64,000 nt of DNA from DAOTXR01 sp034435375 (lineage in GTDB: Bacteria; Chloroflexota; Anaerolineae; Aggregatilineales; UBA3940), in NCBI GenBank assembly GCA_034435375.1, contig DAOTXR010000039.1, positions 1 to 64,000 on the forward strand, in the 5' to 3' direction. The notes beneath the pieces are model-generated. The model saw only the letters and a list, made by a program, of their open reading frames with translations, did no database searches and was not told where the DNA came from. Numbering within the stretch: the stretch's first letter is position 1; each line of letters starts with the position of its first letter. Positions 51,095 to 61,800 of this stretch are shown one piece after another. The position numbers and the translations under genes were made by a program.

Positions 51095-51523
51095 ATGGCT
51101 ATTCGTCAGGCACAGGCGGTATGGCAGGGTGGACTGCGCGGCGGCAAGGGCGCTGTCAGGCTCGGCAGCGGCGCGTTTGAGGGTGCTTATTCATTCTCCT
51201 CGCGCTTTGAGGAGGGCGCTGGCACAAACCCCGAAGAACTGATCGCAGCAGCACACGCTGGATGCTACTCGATGGCTTTGAGCGCTGGGCTGGAGAAGGC
51301 AGGTTTCACGCCCACGCGCGTCCAGACCACAGCCAGGGTTACGTTTGAGCGGCTGGACGAAGGGCCGCGTATCACCCAGATCGAGCTGGTGTGCGAGGCG
51401 CAGGTGCCAGGCATTGACGAGGCGGCCTTCATGCGCGAGGCCGAAGCAGCTAAGTCCGGTTGCCCCATCTCGGTAGCACTCAAGGCCGTCAACATCGTGC
51501 TGAATGCCAAGCTGATCGAGTGA
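51095..51523 (+). CDS. osmC: OsmC family peroxiredoxin
   Basis: A 142-residue hydroperoxide reductase. The two redox cysteines are Cys57 in AAAHAGCYSMAL and Cys122 in AKSGCPIS, spaced as in OsmC. Start ATG 51095 has AAGGAG upstream. It detoxifies organic peroxides in the cytoplasm using thiol reductants. Length and motifs match the family. Confidence 0.95.
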   Translation: MAIRQAQAVWQGGLRGGKGAVRLGSGAFEGAYSFSSRFEEGAGTNPEELIAAAHAGCYSMALSAGLEKAGFTPTRVQTTARVTFERLDEGPRITQIELVCEAQVPGIDEAAFMREAEAAKSGCPISVALKAVNIVLNAKLIE

Positions 51524-51692
51524 TTCGCCGTCAGAAGCCTCCGAGAGGGGTTTGTACGGAGCATCCCCCCTCCTTCGCACCATTGAGACCTATTTTGTGA
51601 TCAGCCTCTCAGTCTGCCACCTGGCAGACTTTTTGCCGATCGCCCCCTGCCTGACTGAAGCTGAGCCACAGAGTACACAGCCTCCCTCCTGC

Positions 51693-51720
51693 TTTCGGTC
51701 CAGCGAAAAGCGGTTATACT
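51693..51720 (+). promoter_or_regulatory. Candidate promoter of the large lipoprotein gene
   Basis: TTTCGG (51693-51698), a 16-nt spacer, TATACT (51715-51720), 42 nt before ATG 51763. Confidence 0.45.
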
Positions 51721-51762
51721 GGGATGGAGTTCTTACCCGCCGAGCGTACTGGAGATCGCTCC

Positions 51763-54471
51763 ATGAGATGCTACAAGGCTGCACTCCTCCTGATTGTGAT
51801 TGCTGCAAGCCTCCTGGCCTGCGGCCAGATACCCATCGCTTCCCCATCGGAACCCGCCCAGACCGAGGCCGTGCAGCCGGATTCGGGACATCCGGCGGGA
51901 CCAACACGCACGCTGCCGGAGCCGCTTTTGCCGCCCGAAAGCCCTCCGGCCCCCACTGGTCTCAACGTTCCATTGCAAGTGTTCAACCCACTTGATGTAG
52001 CGCGTGTGAACGAGCCAATCACGTCTGGCCTGCCGCTGCCCCGCGACCTGGACCTAGCCAATGCAGACCGTCTACGGCTGGTAGATGTCGCTGGGAATCC
52101 TGTCCCGGCGCAGTTCACACCGCTGGCCCGCTGGGGTGCAGCGCCCGACCATGTGGGAGCGCCGATCCGCTGGGTGTTGGTAGACTTCCAGGCGACGGTC
52201 GAGGCACAGGGCACAGCTTACTACTTTTTGCAAGAAGGCGGCCCTGGCCCGTCGCCGGCCTTGCCTCTGACAGTCGTTGACAGCGCTGAGGCTGTAACCA
52301 TCGATACCGGCGTGGCCCGCTTCAGCATCAGCAAGGTGGATGGGAGCTTCAGTGGGCCAGGACTGTCTGGGGTGCTGATCGGGCGGGTACAATCCGGCAG
52401 TGCAACCTACACCACTGCCGGGCCGGTCACAGTCAGCGTGGCGCTGCAAGGCCCCATGCGTGTCTCTGTCCATGTGCAGGGGGCTTACCGCGCTGCGGAC
52501 GGCAAACCGCTGCTTGACTACACCAGTCGCTACTGGTTCTACGCCGCACAGAGCGCCGTCCGGCTGTTCCACACGGTCGAAAACAACGCGCTGTGCCCGC
52601 TGATCGAGTTCGGCCAGATCAACTGTTACGATATCGGCTCTGGAGGGAGTGTAGCGTTTGCCGATCTGTCGCTGATTGCCCCTGCCAGCGTCGGCGCAGG
52701 TCCAACCTTCGTTGCGGGCGGCGCAGGCGAACCGGTGCACGGCGACCTAGCCGCCGAGGTGGTGCTATACCAAGACTCGAGCGGCACGGATCACTGGGAT
52801 ACCTACTCTGGGAAAACCGACTGGGACGGCAACCCGCTCGATACCAGCCCGCGCATGCAGACCTATGTCGCCTTTCGGGGCTATACGCTCGCATCCGGCG
52901 AGGAAATCATCAGCAGCGGCGACCAGGCTGCCGGCTGGCTGAGCATCGCTGGCAGCGATGGAACATGGGCCGTGGGCGTGCGCGACTTCTGGCAGAACTT
53001 CCCCAAAGCATTACGGGCTTATCCTGACGGCACGCTGGAGATTGGGCTGTTCCCGGATGAGTTTGGGCCAGCCGATTACGCCTTCACGCTACGGGCAGGC
53101 GAACACAAGACCCACGAGATGATTCTCGGCAGCGGATGGGGCGAGCCGATGCTGCAACCGCTGTTCGCTGCTCCTCCCCCTGAGTGGATGGTAGACAGTG
53201 GGGCGCTGGGACGCATAGCCCTGCCAGATTGGGTGAATTGGCCTGAACACGAACAATATCTTGCTGACCAACTCGATACAGCGTCTGAGCACGTCGGATG
53301 GGAGCACCTGCACAACAACATCTTTGACGCCATTGAGCGCACTGACTTCTACGGCATCTTTGATTATGGCGACTGGCCCATCGATTACGAAGGGCTTTGG
53401 GTCGCGCCGCTCAACACCAAATACGACAGCAACATGGGCCTATGGCTCCAGTGGGCACGCGGCAGCGACCGGCGCTGGTTTGCGCTGGCTGAGGCCGCCA
53501 ACCGCCACCTGGCCGACATCGACATTCTGCACAACCTGCACACCCCACGCCATTGGGGAGATGGGATCGCTTTCGGACACAGTTGGCACGACGAGGATGG
53601 TTTCACCAACCCCCACCGCAACGGCGGCGGCAATCACCCCGACGTGGCCTTTGGCACTGCCGGGCTGCTATTGACCTACTACCTGACTGGCTATGAGAAA
53701 GCCTACGACTCGGCGCTGGAACTGGCCGACTGCATCGAATACCGGCTGCATAATGACGCCAAACTGTGCTCCTATTTCCCCGACTGTAATGGCGAAGGCT
53801 ACGGGTTAGGCGAAAGTGAGGGGGTATGGGACAAGGGGGAACGTCCAGCGGCCAATTCTCTCTACATCGCCGTGAGCGCCTACCGTGCGACAGGAGACCC
53901 GCGCTACCTGGCTGTCGCCGACGCGCTGGTCGACTGGGCGCGGCCCGACCGCCAACCCTACATCAACGGCCCGACGGGCGAAGAACACATGGTTCATCCC
54001 TGGACACTAAACCTATACCTGCGCGCTCTGGCAGACTACTTGGACATGCGCAGTGAGTTCGGACTGCCGGACACCACCAGGGCGCGCGATTCGTACCTGG
54101 CCTATATCGACTGGCTGGTCACCTATGCCTGGCTCGACCTGGAACCTGTAGACAGCGGTCCGCGTGCTGCCTATCCTTTCGAGTGGTGGTTTGACGAGCG
54201 ACAGGGCGATCTGAACGATGAGTGGGCAGTGGGCAACAACATCCCCTCGATCAACAATTGGCTGCTCCTGGGGGCCGATACGTTGGCTTACGCCTATCAT
54301 CTCAGTGGCGATGACGACTACCTGAAGCGAGCAGAGGCGCTGTTTCGCACTGGCAGCCGCGATCCGTGGTTCCTGGACGATCCCAGCATCTATTCGGAGA
54401 GCAAACAGATGGTGAACAGCATCACCTTCGGGCAGATATTCTTGCACGAGTGGGCCAATGCCCACCGATAA
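51763..54471 (+). CDS. Large lipoprotein, polysaccharide lyase-like (PcRGLX/YetA-like)
   Basis: A 902-residue secreted protein. A lipobox (SLLAC, Cys20) follows a hydrophobic signal, then a Pro-rich linker to about 70. The next 350 residues are beta-rich (SRYWFYAAQSAVRLFHTVENN), and the C-terminal half is helical with repeated Trp/His/Tyr-rich segments (HWGDGIAFGHSWHDEDG, GTAGLLLTYYLTGYEKAYDSAL), like an alpha/alpha-barrel. This layout resembles exo-rhamnogalacturonan lyase (YetA/PcRGLX) proteins, but I am not certain. I start at ATG 51763 where the signal peptide begins. It probably degrades an external glycan. Confidence 0.55.
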   Translation: MRCYKAALLLIVIAASLLACGQIPIASPSEPAQTEAVQPDSGHPAGPTRTLPEPLLPPESPPAPTGLNVPLQVFNPLDVARVNEPITSGLPLPRDLDLANADRLRLVDVAGNPVPAQFTPLARWGAAPDHVGAPIRWVLVDFQATVEAQGTAYYFLQEGGPGPSPALPLTVVDSAEAVTIDTGVARFSISKVDGSFSGPGLSGVLIGRVQSGSATYTTAGPVTVSVALQGPMRVSVHVQGAYRAADGKPLLDYTSRYWFYAAQSAVRLFHTVENNALCPLIEFGQINCYDIGSGGSVAFADLSLIAPASVGAGPTFVAGGAGEPVHGDLAAEVVLYQDSSGTDHWDTYSGKTDWDGNPLDTSPRMQTYVAFRGYTLASGEEIISSGDQAAGWLSIAGSDGTWAVGVRDFWQNFPKALRAYPDGTLEIGLFPDEFGPADYAFTLRAGEHKTHEMILGSGWGEPMLQPLFAAPPPEWMVDSGALGRIALPDWVNWPEHEQYLADQLDTASEHVGWEHLHNNIFDAIERTDFYGIFDYGDWPIDYEGLWVAPLNTKYDSNMGLWLQWARGSDRRWFALAEAANRHLADIDILHNLHTPRHWGDGIAFGHSWHDEDGFTNPHRNGGGNHPDVAFGTAGLLLTYYLTGYEKAYDSALELADCIEYRLHNDAKLCSYFPDCNGEGYGLGESEGVWDKGERPAANSLYIAVSAYRATGDPRYLAVADALVDWARPDRQPYINGPTGEEHMVHPWTLNLYLRALADYLDMRSEFGLPDTTRARDSYLAYIDWLVTYAWLDLEPVDSGPRAAYPFEWWFDERQGDLNDEWAVGNNIPSINNWLLLGADTLAYAYHLSGDDDYLKRAEALFRTGSRDPWFLDDPSIYSESKQMVNSITFGQIFLHEWANAHR

Positions 54472-54476
54472 GATGT

Positions 54477-54505
54477 TTGTTCCGCAGGGAGGGCTGGCGT
54501 ACAAT
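54477..54505 (+). promoter_or_regulatory. Promoter of the C69/secernin-like gene
   Basis: TTGTTC (54477-54482), a 17-nt spacer, TACAAT (54500-54505), 41 nt before ATG 54547. Confidence 0.55.
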
Positions 54506-54546
54506 CAGCACGCATTGTAGTCTATGGAGGGCAAAGGGTACCGGTT

Positions 54547-55893
54547 ATGTGTGACACCATCGTCGCCCTGGGCAGCGTTACGGCAGATGGCGTGACGCTG
54601 TTTGGCAAAAACTCCGACCGCGAGCCTAATGAGGCTCATCATCTGCTGCGTGTCCCGCGCACCCGCCATAGTCCAGGCAGCACAGTGAAATGCACCTATC
54701 TTGAGATTCCACAGGTCGAGGAAACCTACGAGGTGCTGCTCGCCAAGCCATTCTGGATATGGGGCGCGGAGATGGGAGCCAACGAGCACGGCGTCACGAT
54801 TGGCAACGAGGCTGTCTTTGCCAAAATCCCCTATGAAAAACAGCCGGGCCTGATCGGCATGGACCTGCTGCGGCTAGGGTTGGAGCGGGGCAAAACAGCA
54901 CGCGAAGCGCTGAACGTGATCACGGCGCTGCTTGAGCAGCATGGGCAGGGCGGCAATTGCGGCCACACTACCCACTTTGAGTACTACAACAGCTTCATCA
55001 TCGCCGACAGTTCCGATGCCTGGGTGCTGGAGACTGCCGGTCGGCAGTGGGTCGCCGAGCAGGTGAAGGGCGTGCGCTCGATCTCTAACCGGCTTACCAT
55101 CGGCAGCGAGTGGGACCTGGCGTCAGAGGGTCTGGTCAGCTACGCCGTAGAGCGTGGTTGGTGCACAGGGCGGGATGATTTTCACTTTGCACGCTGTTAC
55201 TCCGACTGGTTCTACTCGACCTTCAGCTTTGCGCATGGCCGCCAGTCCTGCACCGCGAACCTTCTGGCAGGCAAAAAGGGCAAACTGACCGTTGCAGATT
55301 TCACCACCATCCTGCGCGACCACGGTCCCAGCAGCGCACAGGCCAGATCGGATTTTAACCCGGCGCACGGCATAGTGCGCTCGTTCGTCTGCCAGCACTT
55401 CGGATTTGGCCCGATTCGGGGCTACCAATCTACCGGATCGATGGTCTCCCATCTGGCCCCTGGCAAGGCAACGCACTTCCTCACTGCCACTTCGGCGCCA
55501 TGCACGAGCATCTTTAAGCCCGTCTGGACAGACGTTGACCTCCCTGACAGCGGCCCCGAACCTACCGATGTCCACGACGGGACGTCTCTGTGGTGGCGGC
55601 ACGAAATCCTGCATCGGGCCACACTGCGTAACTACCCACAGCGCATCGGGCTGTATGCCGCCGACCGCGATGCCTTAGAGCGGGGCTTTATCGAGGGAGC
55701 GCTGGCCTGCCATGCTGCCTCCTCTGCCGAGCGAGCCACCTTCTCAGCGCAGTGCTTTGCCCGCGCCGAGCAGGCTGAAGCGCAATGGACTGAGCGCGTG
55801 CTGAAGTCGGATGGCCCGGACCGCTGGGGGCCACTGTACCGGACGGTGTGGAACGCCTATAACCGGCGAGCCAATATGCCCGAACTGACCTGA
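54547..55893 (+). CDS. C69-family / secernin-like N-terminal nucleophile hydrolase
   Basis: A 448-residue protein starting MCDTIVALGSVTADG. After Met removal Cys2 would be the catalytic N-terminal nucleophile, as in peptidase family C69 (dipeptidase) and secernins. Supporting motifs are FGKNSDREPNE, WGAEMGANEHGVTIGNEAVF and SNRLTIGSEWDL. There is no signal peptide, so it is probably cytoplasmic and does not need pro-peptide cleavage. The substrate is unknown; dipeptides or amidated compounds are plausible. Confidence 0.88.
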   Translation: MCDTIVALGSVTADGVTLFGKNSDREPNEAHHLLRVPRTRHSPGSTVKCTYLEIPQVEETYEVLLAKPFWIWGAEMGANEHGVTIGNEAVFAKIPYEKQPGLIGMDLLRLGLERGKTAREALNVITALLEQHGQGGNCGHTTHFEYYNSFIIADSSDAWVLETAGRQWVAEQVKGVRSISNRLTIGSEWDLASEGLVSYAVERGWCTGRDDFHFARCYSDWFYSTFSFAHGRQSCTANLLAGKKGKLTVADFTTILRDHGPSSAQARSDFNPAHGIVRSFVCQHFGFGPIRGYQSTGSMVSHLAPGKATHFLTATSAPCTSIFKPVWTDVDLPDSGPEPTDVHDGTSLWWRHEILHRATLRNYPQRIGLYAADRDALERGFIEGALACHAASSAERATFSAQCFARAEQAEAQWTERVLKSDGPDRWGPLYRTVWNAYNRRANMPELT

Positions 55894-55970
55894 ACTGAAT
55901 CCTCGGTCGCGCATCGGCGTTGTGGATGCCCAGATTCACGGGCCAGGCCATGGGCAAGCGCCTACGTGTG

Positions 55971-57035
55971 TCATCGAACAGGGTGAGTAGGTTCGCTGTG
56001 TGACTGGGCGGAGCGCGGCTTGCGGCGGTAGAGCCGCGTCACGGTAGCGAAATCACCAGGCGCGACTGGCCCATCATCCTCCACTGGCCGTCCACCGAAC
56101 AGGCTGGGTCGCGGCAGGGGACGGTACACGTGATCGCCGACCTCGGTATCCCAGCGGGAGAGAAATACGCTGAGGGCCAGAATGAGCACGCCGATCCACT
56201 GCTCAGGGGCCATGCGCTCATGCAGCCACACAAATGCCACGACCAGCGTCACACCCATCTCAGCCATGTTCAGTAACGAGGTCTGCAAAGGGCCCAAGCT
56301 GCGCACCCCCGAAAACAGCGTGACTCGCGAGAGCGCGGTGACCGCCGTCAGCCCCAGGATAAACCACCATCCATACGACTCGGTTGGCTCCCAAGTCATG
56401 GGCATGATTCCCCCCATCACCAGACGGGCAAGTAGCACCGTTGCCCCCATGAAGGTCAGGGCGTAGAGGGCCATGGTTGGGGCGGGCATCTCGAACATGA
56501 CACGCTGGCTGAGTACGACGTGCAGCGCATACATAAATGCGCCGCCGATCATCAGCGCCACACCCAGCCAGTGAACAACCCCGCCAGTCGCCACCACGCC
56601 GGAGGTCAGAAAATAGACCGATACCAGGGCCAGCGCAGCCCGGAGTATGCTCAACCACGAGATATGCTGGCCGTAGATGCGCGTGAAGAGCATCACGAAG
56701 ATTACGTACAGCATACTGAGCAATTGGGCCAGTGAGGCATCGTCCAGCAGCAGCAGCCCATTGTAGTACAGCAGCGAGCCAACTCCGTTGACCCCTCCCA
56801 CAGCCAGCGTGCCAAGCACTCCGGCAGGGAAGATAAAGGTATACTGCCGAAAAAACAACCCGTACACAAACCACAGCAGCAACGCGGCCAGGCAGGTGCG
56901 CAATGCAGCCAGTGTGTAGGCGTCGATGCCGGAGCGCAATGCCAATTTGCCGAAGATGGGGGCCATGCCCATGAAGAGCGGGGTCAGCAGAGCCGCAGCA
57001 ACCCCCAGTTTGCGATGCCTCGGTGCAAAACTCAC
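55971..57035 (-). CDS. EamA/DMT-family transporter
   Basis: A 354-residue membrane protein with about ten helices in two EamA repeats. The first begins AAALLTPLFMGMAPIFGKLAL, the second at about 165 with GVALMIGGAFMYALHVVLSQR; LHERMAPEQWIGVLILAL is typical of the last helices. A polar C-terminal tail of about 60 residues is unusual. GTG 57035 is the start with AAGGAT at 8 nt. The substrate is a small metabolite of unknown identity. It lies 50 bp downstream of the threonine synthase-like gene, on the same strand. Confidence 0.9.
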   Translation of the reverse strand: MSFAPRHRKLGVAAALLTPLFMGMAPIFGKLALRSGIDAYTLAALRTCLAALLLWFVYGLFFRQYTFIFPAGVLGTLAVGGVNGVGSLLYYNGLLLLDDASLAQLLSMLYVIFVMLFTRIYGQHISWLSILRAALALVSVYFLTSGVVATGGVVHWLGVALMIGGAFMYALHVVLSQRVMFEMPAPTMALYALTFMGATVLLARLVMGGIMPMTWEPTESYGWWFILGLTAVTALSRVTLFSGVRSLGPLQTSLLNMAEMGVTLVVAFVWLHERMAPEQWIGVLILALSVFLSRWDTEVGDHVYRPLPRPSLFGGRPVEDDGPVAPGDFATVTRLYRRKPRSAQSHSEPTHPVR

Positions 57036-57085
57036 AGGGCCAAATCCTTATCTTGCTAGCCGAGCAGTAAGAAGTCGAGCAGCAA

Positions 57086-58753
57086 TTAGCTCAGCTTCTC
57101 ATCGAGCAGGTCCTGGAGAATGTCGTCATCGATAAAGGAGCCTTTTTGCAGCAAGCTCTGGACCTGGCCTGAGAGTCGTTTGCGCTCCTCTGCTGTCAGG
57201 TCTTTGGCCGTTACCACAACCACTGGCACCTCGCGCAGATGTTGATCGGCTCTCAACCGGTCCAGCACCTCAAAACCATCCACATGGGGCATCATCAGGT
57301 CTAGGACGATCAGGTCAGGATCGGTCTGCTGCACCATTTGGATGCCCACGCCGCCATCAGGAGCCTGATAGACCTCGCGCACCCCGTGGGCTTTGAGGAT
57401 GCGAGCCATAAGCTGCGAAGCTGCTAGATCGTCCTCGATGACCACCACACGGTTGATGTCACTGTCCACTGCTTGGAGGGCAGCCAGCAAGCCCTCGTGC
57501 GGGATCTCGGTCTGGGCCGCGGGGCGGACATCCACGTCACGGCCCAGCTCGCTGCCAAGAATGTACTTCTCGACAGGAAAAGTATGGCCGCTGACGTTCA
57601 GCACAATCACGTCGTCAGGATCGACGATCCTCTCACGCACCAACTTGAACAGCCCAGCGAAGGCCAGCGCTGTGGCCGGTTCGACCGACAGACCGTCGAG
57701 TTGAGCGACGGTCTTCAGGGCGCGGTACGCCTCTTCGTCGCTGACCGAGGCGAAGACCCCGCCGTTCTCCAACACCTCCCGTCGCAGAATCTTGTAGGCC
57801 AGCCCTGGTACATCGGTGGCCACCGTGGCAATGCGCGTGCTGGGATGCAGGAAGGGAGGGGCCTCTTCCAGCCCGGCATTAAAAGCACGTACCATCGGAT
57901 CGCAGCCGGTGGACTGAATGTTGGCAAGCTTAGGTAGGCCGCTCGACAGGCCGAAGTACTCAAGCTCGCGGAAAGCCTTCATGATTCCAATCGGCCCCAG
58001 GCCGCCGCTGACAGACTGGATGTACCAGTCCGGTGTGCGCCATGGCCTACCGTCGGGCGCTGGCCCATAAATCATGCCTAGCTCTTCGGCGATCTCAAAG
58101 GCAATGGTCTTCATACTCTCCTTGGCTGCGATGCTCTTGATGCCACGATCCATGGGCAGGCCCTTGCGCTCGGCAAAACGGCTGGCCACCTGCTTGGCCT
58201 GGTCGTAGGTGCCAGTGACTTTGACCAGCTCGGTGCCATAGAGCGTGATCTCGCGCATCTTCTCCGCTGGGATGCTGCTGATGATGAAAGCCCACAGCTT
58301 GATCCGGGCGCGGGCCGCGTAGGCCGCGTAAGCAATGGCGACATTGCCCGTGCTGGCAACGACCAACTCGCCGAGGCCCATCTCACGCAGGACAGAGATA
58401 GCTAGCGCAGCCTGGCGATCTTTGAATGAGCCAGTTGGACCCTGACGCTCGTCTTTTAAGTACAGATGTCGAAGCCCAAGCATCGCGCCAAGGTTCTCAG
58501 AGTGAATGAGCGGAGTGCCGCCCTCGCCCATCGTGACAATATTGTCATCATCACGCAGAGGCAGCAGCTCACGATAACGCCACATAGTCCATGGGCGCTC
58601 TCGCAGCTTCTTGGGCCAGGGCAGCAACCCCTCGATCACATACTGCGCATCGAGGTAGGTCTCGCCGCAACGAGCGCAGGAAGCAATAGGACGAACATAG
58701 GGCTCGGCATAGCCGCAGGCTGGGCAATAGATGTTAATCTGGACAGTGGTCAT
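57086..58753 (-). CDS. Threonine synthase-like PLP enzyme fused to a CheY-like receiver domain
   Basis: A 555-residue fusion. An N-terminal zinc-ribbon-like region (Cys10, 13, 26, 29) precedes a fold-type II PLP domain to about residue 415. The PLP Lys111 is in TGSFKDR, with ASTGNVAIAY and the phosphate loop SVSGGLGPIG (247-256). Threonine synthase makes Thr from O-phosphohomoserine. Residues 435-550 are a receiver domain with EDD (440-442), acceptor Asp485 (VLDLMMP), Thr515 (VVTAKD) and Lys537, all intact. The frame is continuous. I start at ATG 58753; the ribosome site is weak. It follows the hybrid kinase gene by 88 bp. Another fold-II activity is possible. Confidence 0.88.
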   Translation of the reverse strand: MTTVQINIYCPACGYAEPYVRPIASCARCGETYLDAQYVIEGLLPWPKKLRERPWTMWRYRELLPLRDDDNIVTMGEGGTPLIHSENLGAMLGLRHLYLKDERQGPTGSFKDRQAALAISVLREMGLGELVVASTGNVAIAYAAYAARARIKLWAFIISSIPAEKMREITLYGTELVKVTGTYDQAKQVASRFAERKGLPMDRGIKSIAAKESMKTIAFEIAEELGMIYGPAPDGRPWRTPDWYIQSVSGGLGPIGIMKAFRELEYFGLSSGLPKLANIQSTGCDPMVRAFNAGLEEAPPFLHPSTRIATVATDVPGLAYKILRREVLENGGVFASVSDEEAYRALKTVAQLDGLSVEPATALAFAGLFKLVRERIVDPDDVIVLNVSGHTFPVEKYILGSELGRDVDVRPAAQTEIPHEGLLAALQAVDSDINRVVVIEDDLAASQLMARILKAHGVREVYQAPDGGVGIQMVQQTDPDLIVLDLMMPHVDGFEVLDRLRADQHLREVPVVVVTAKDLTAEERKRLSGQVQSLLQKGSFIDDDILQDLLDEKLS

Positions 58754-58790
58754 AAGGCCAATTCTTTCATGAGTGACGATCACAAAACTC

Positions 58791-58819
58791 AGGGGTGCGG
58801 ATTACCCACCCGCACCCCT
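58791..58819 (-). terminator. Hairpin between the hybrid kinase and the PLP-receiver gene
   Basis: On the minus strand AGGGGTGCGG (complement of 58810-58819), a 9-nt loop and CCGCACCCCT (complement of 58791-58800) form a 10-bp stem, followed by GAGTTTTGTG. It lies in the 88-bp gap, so it may be a partial terminator or attenuator within an operon, or the true end of the kinase transcript. Confidence 0.6.
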
Positions 58820-58841
58820 GTGCCAACATGTATGAGTGGGC

Positions 58842-61800
58842 TTATTTCCCCATCCCGCCAAGCATGGCGGGAAGTTTGTCGGCTAGCTGCTGCTCCGCGA
58901 GCGACTCTTTGCTGACATAGCGCGTGGTCTGCTCTCCGAGCCGCTGCAGCTGATCGTGCGAAAGCTCGCGTTTGGTGAGGACGATCACCGGGATACCCTG
59001 CATTTCACTCTGCGAGCGCATGTTCACAAGCAGGCCGTAGCCATCCATGTCCGGCAGGTCGAAGTCCATGATCACTACATCAGGTCTATGCTTCTGGACA
59101 GCGGCTAGGCCCTCGAAGCCCATGCCATAGATCAACACCTCGCAGCCATAGGCATCTTGCAACGCCCGGCTAACCGACTGGGCGTAATCCTCATCAGCGT
59201 CGATGATGATCACCCTCTGGATGCTGCTGGTCGTCAGCGGGCTGCCCAGGGCGCCGCTCATCACGCGCGTCAGGGCTTGGACCAGATCGTCCTCGATGAC
59301 AGGCTTGACTAGGTACTCGGCCACGCCGACGCTTTGACCGCGCTGCCGGTCTTCATCGATGCTACAGATAATGATGGGGATGTCGCGCGTGTCATCGGCC
59401 TGCTTGAGATCGTTGATGGCATCCCAGCCGGTCTTGCCCGGCAGGTTGAGGTCGAGCACAATCGCAGCAGGTCGGGTCTCGCGGACATGATCCAGGAGAT
59501 CGTTGGCATTGCTCAGGCCGATGACGGCGAAGCCCTCCTTTTCGATGTATCGAGCGTACAGGTCGAGCACGCCTGGCTCATCGTCCACAGCCAGGATGAC
59601 AGGCCGACCCTCGACCGACTCGCTAGCCACAACGATCTCCGCTTGCTGAACCTCCGGCGGATGGAGAGGGACGGTGAAGCTGAAGGTGGACCCAACGCCG
59701 ACCTCGCTTTCGACCCAGATGCGCCCGCCGTGCATCTCCACAAACTCTTTGGAGATGGTCAGGCCCAGACCGCTTCCTCCTGCCTGCCGCGTCGTCGAGC
59801 CGTCAACCTGGCTGAAGGCCTCGAACAGCTTGTCCATGTCTTCCGGCGCAATGCCGATGCCCGTGTCAATCACGTCAATCTGAACGCGAGGCGGCTCGCC
59901 AGTCTCGGCGTTGTAGGGCTTACGCGCGGCCCTGACAGTGATGCTGCCTTCTCTGGTGAACTTGGCGGCATTCGAGACCAGGTTGAGCAACACCTGGCGT
60001 ACGCGCACCGGGTCGCCATAGACCTGCGGCAGGTCCTCCTCAACATCCTTGAACATCTGGATCGGCTTGTCTTTGACCAAGCCTCGGCCTGTGGCAATCA
60101 CGGACTCGATGATCTCCATCAAGCTGATGTATTCCGGCTGGATTTCCATCTTGCCGGCTTCGATCTTGGACACATCGAGGATGTTGTTGATCAGGCCCAG
60201 CAGATGCTGACCACTGTTGTAGATCGTGGTCAGGTCCTGGGTTTGCAGCTCGTTCAGTGGTCCATCAATACCCTTGAGCATGACGCGCGAGAAACCGATG
60301 ATCGAGTTGAGCGGTGTGCGCAGTTCGTGGCTCATGTTAGCCAGGAACTGGCTCTTGAGCTTGTCCAATTCCTTGAGCTGCTCATACACCTGCGTGATCT
60401 GCTCGAGCAGGCGGGCGTTCTGGATCACAGCGGCCAGAGTGCCAGCAGCCGCCTCCAACAAGCGCAGATCGCTATCGGCAAAGACTTCTGCCTGCGTGCT
60501 TTCGACTGTCAGGATGCCCAGCAGATTCGTTCCTGTGACCAACGGCACGGCCAGCGCCGCCCGTGTGCGATTGTCTCCGTTGAGGTTAAAAGGCTCCTCT
60601 TGCAGGTCGGGCACGCGCATCGGCTGCCTGATCTGAGCCACCACGCCGGCCAGCCCTTCGCCAGGATGAACCTGGGCCTGGCGGGCCACCAGGTCCCGCC
60701 CGTAGCCGACCGCAGCATGGGCCTCCAGCAAGTCATCCCTGTCTGCCGTCAGGTAGAAGATGGCAGCCTCAGCGCCAGTCACCCTACGGACGAGAAGGTC
60801 AGCCACATTGGTCAGAGCCTCGTCGAGGTTGGTGGTCGCCACTGCTGTACGAGTAATCTCGAACAGGAAGCCGAGTTCGTCCGCGCGGCGCTGGGCCTCT
60901 TCGAGCAGTTCGGCATTGCGGATTTTTACCGCGATGTAGGCAGCCAGCGTGGTCAACTGACGGACGTGGGCCTCGTTGTAAGCATTCTCACGCTCAGCAT
61001 CCTGGATGCTGATCACGCCCATCACCTCGTCGCCGAGCATCAGCGGGACAGCCAGCACGCTCTTGGGCATCGAGCCGACGACGCGAGCTCCCAGCTGGCG
61101 GGCCTGATCTTCAGCGTTTTCATTGAGCAGAAGCACCTGCCTGCTGCGGATCACGTGGCCACTCAGCCCATAGCCCAGCGGCTGCGGCGCAGGCGATGGA
61201 ACACGCTCGCCAGCTTCGATGAAGATGGGGAGCGCGAGCATGCCCTTGCTGTCGAGCACGCCCAGGAAGGCGTACTTGGCCCCAAATTGGCGCATCAGCT
61301 GGCTCGTGACAACCTCATACAGGTCCTCAAGCGTCTGTGTACGGGACACAGTCTGTGACACCAGGTTGACGGTGGTAAGCTCGGCCACGCGGTCCTGGAT
61401 CTCCTGGAAGAGCTGGGCATTTTCCAGCGTGACAGCGATCTGGTCGGCCAGGGATTGCAGGATGGTCTGGGCTTCGGCGTCAAAGGCGTCAGCACGGGTG
61501 CTCTGCACGTCGAGCGCACCGATGACGCGGTCGCCGGTCTTGAGCGGGATAGCCATCTCAGCACGGGTGTTAGGCAACAACTCATTGCGGCGGTGGACAG
61601 CATCGGTGTCAGTGTCCCTGGCGATCACCGGCTCACCGCTGGAGGTGACCTGGCCGATCACCGAACGGGAGCCAACGGCCAATTTGTGGCCTCGTCGCAG
61701 CAGTTCACGCCCGGTGTCACCCGTGCTGGCCCGCAGGACAGCCCACTCGCGCAGCTCATCGATCAGGAAAATCTGCACATGGTAGTAGTCAAACGCTTCG

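Noticed and set aside
59334..61358. A 674-residue open frame on the plus strand
   Set aside because: It is entirely antisense to the hybrid histidine kinase and has no recognisable domain. GC-rich codon bias on the minus strand produces long antisense frames.
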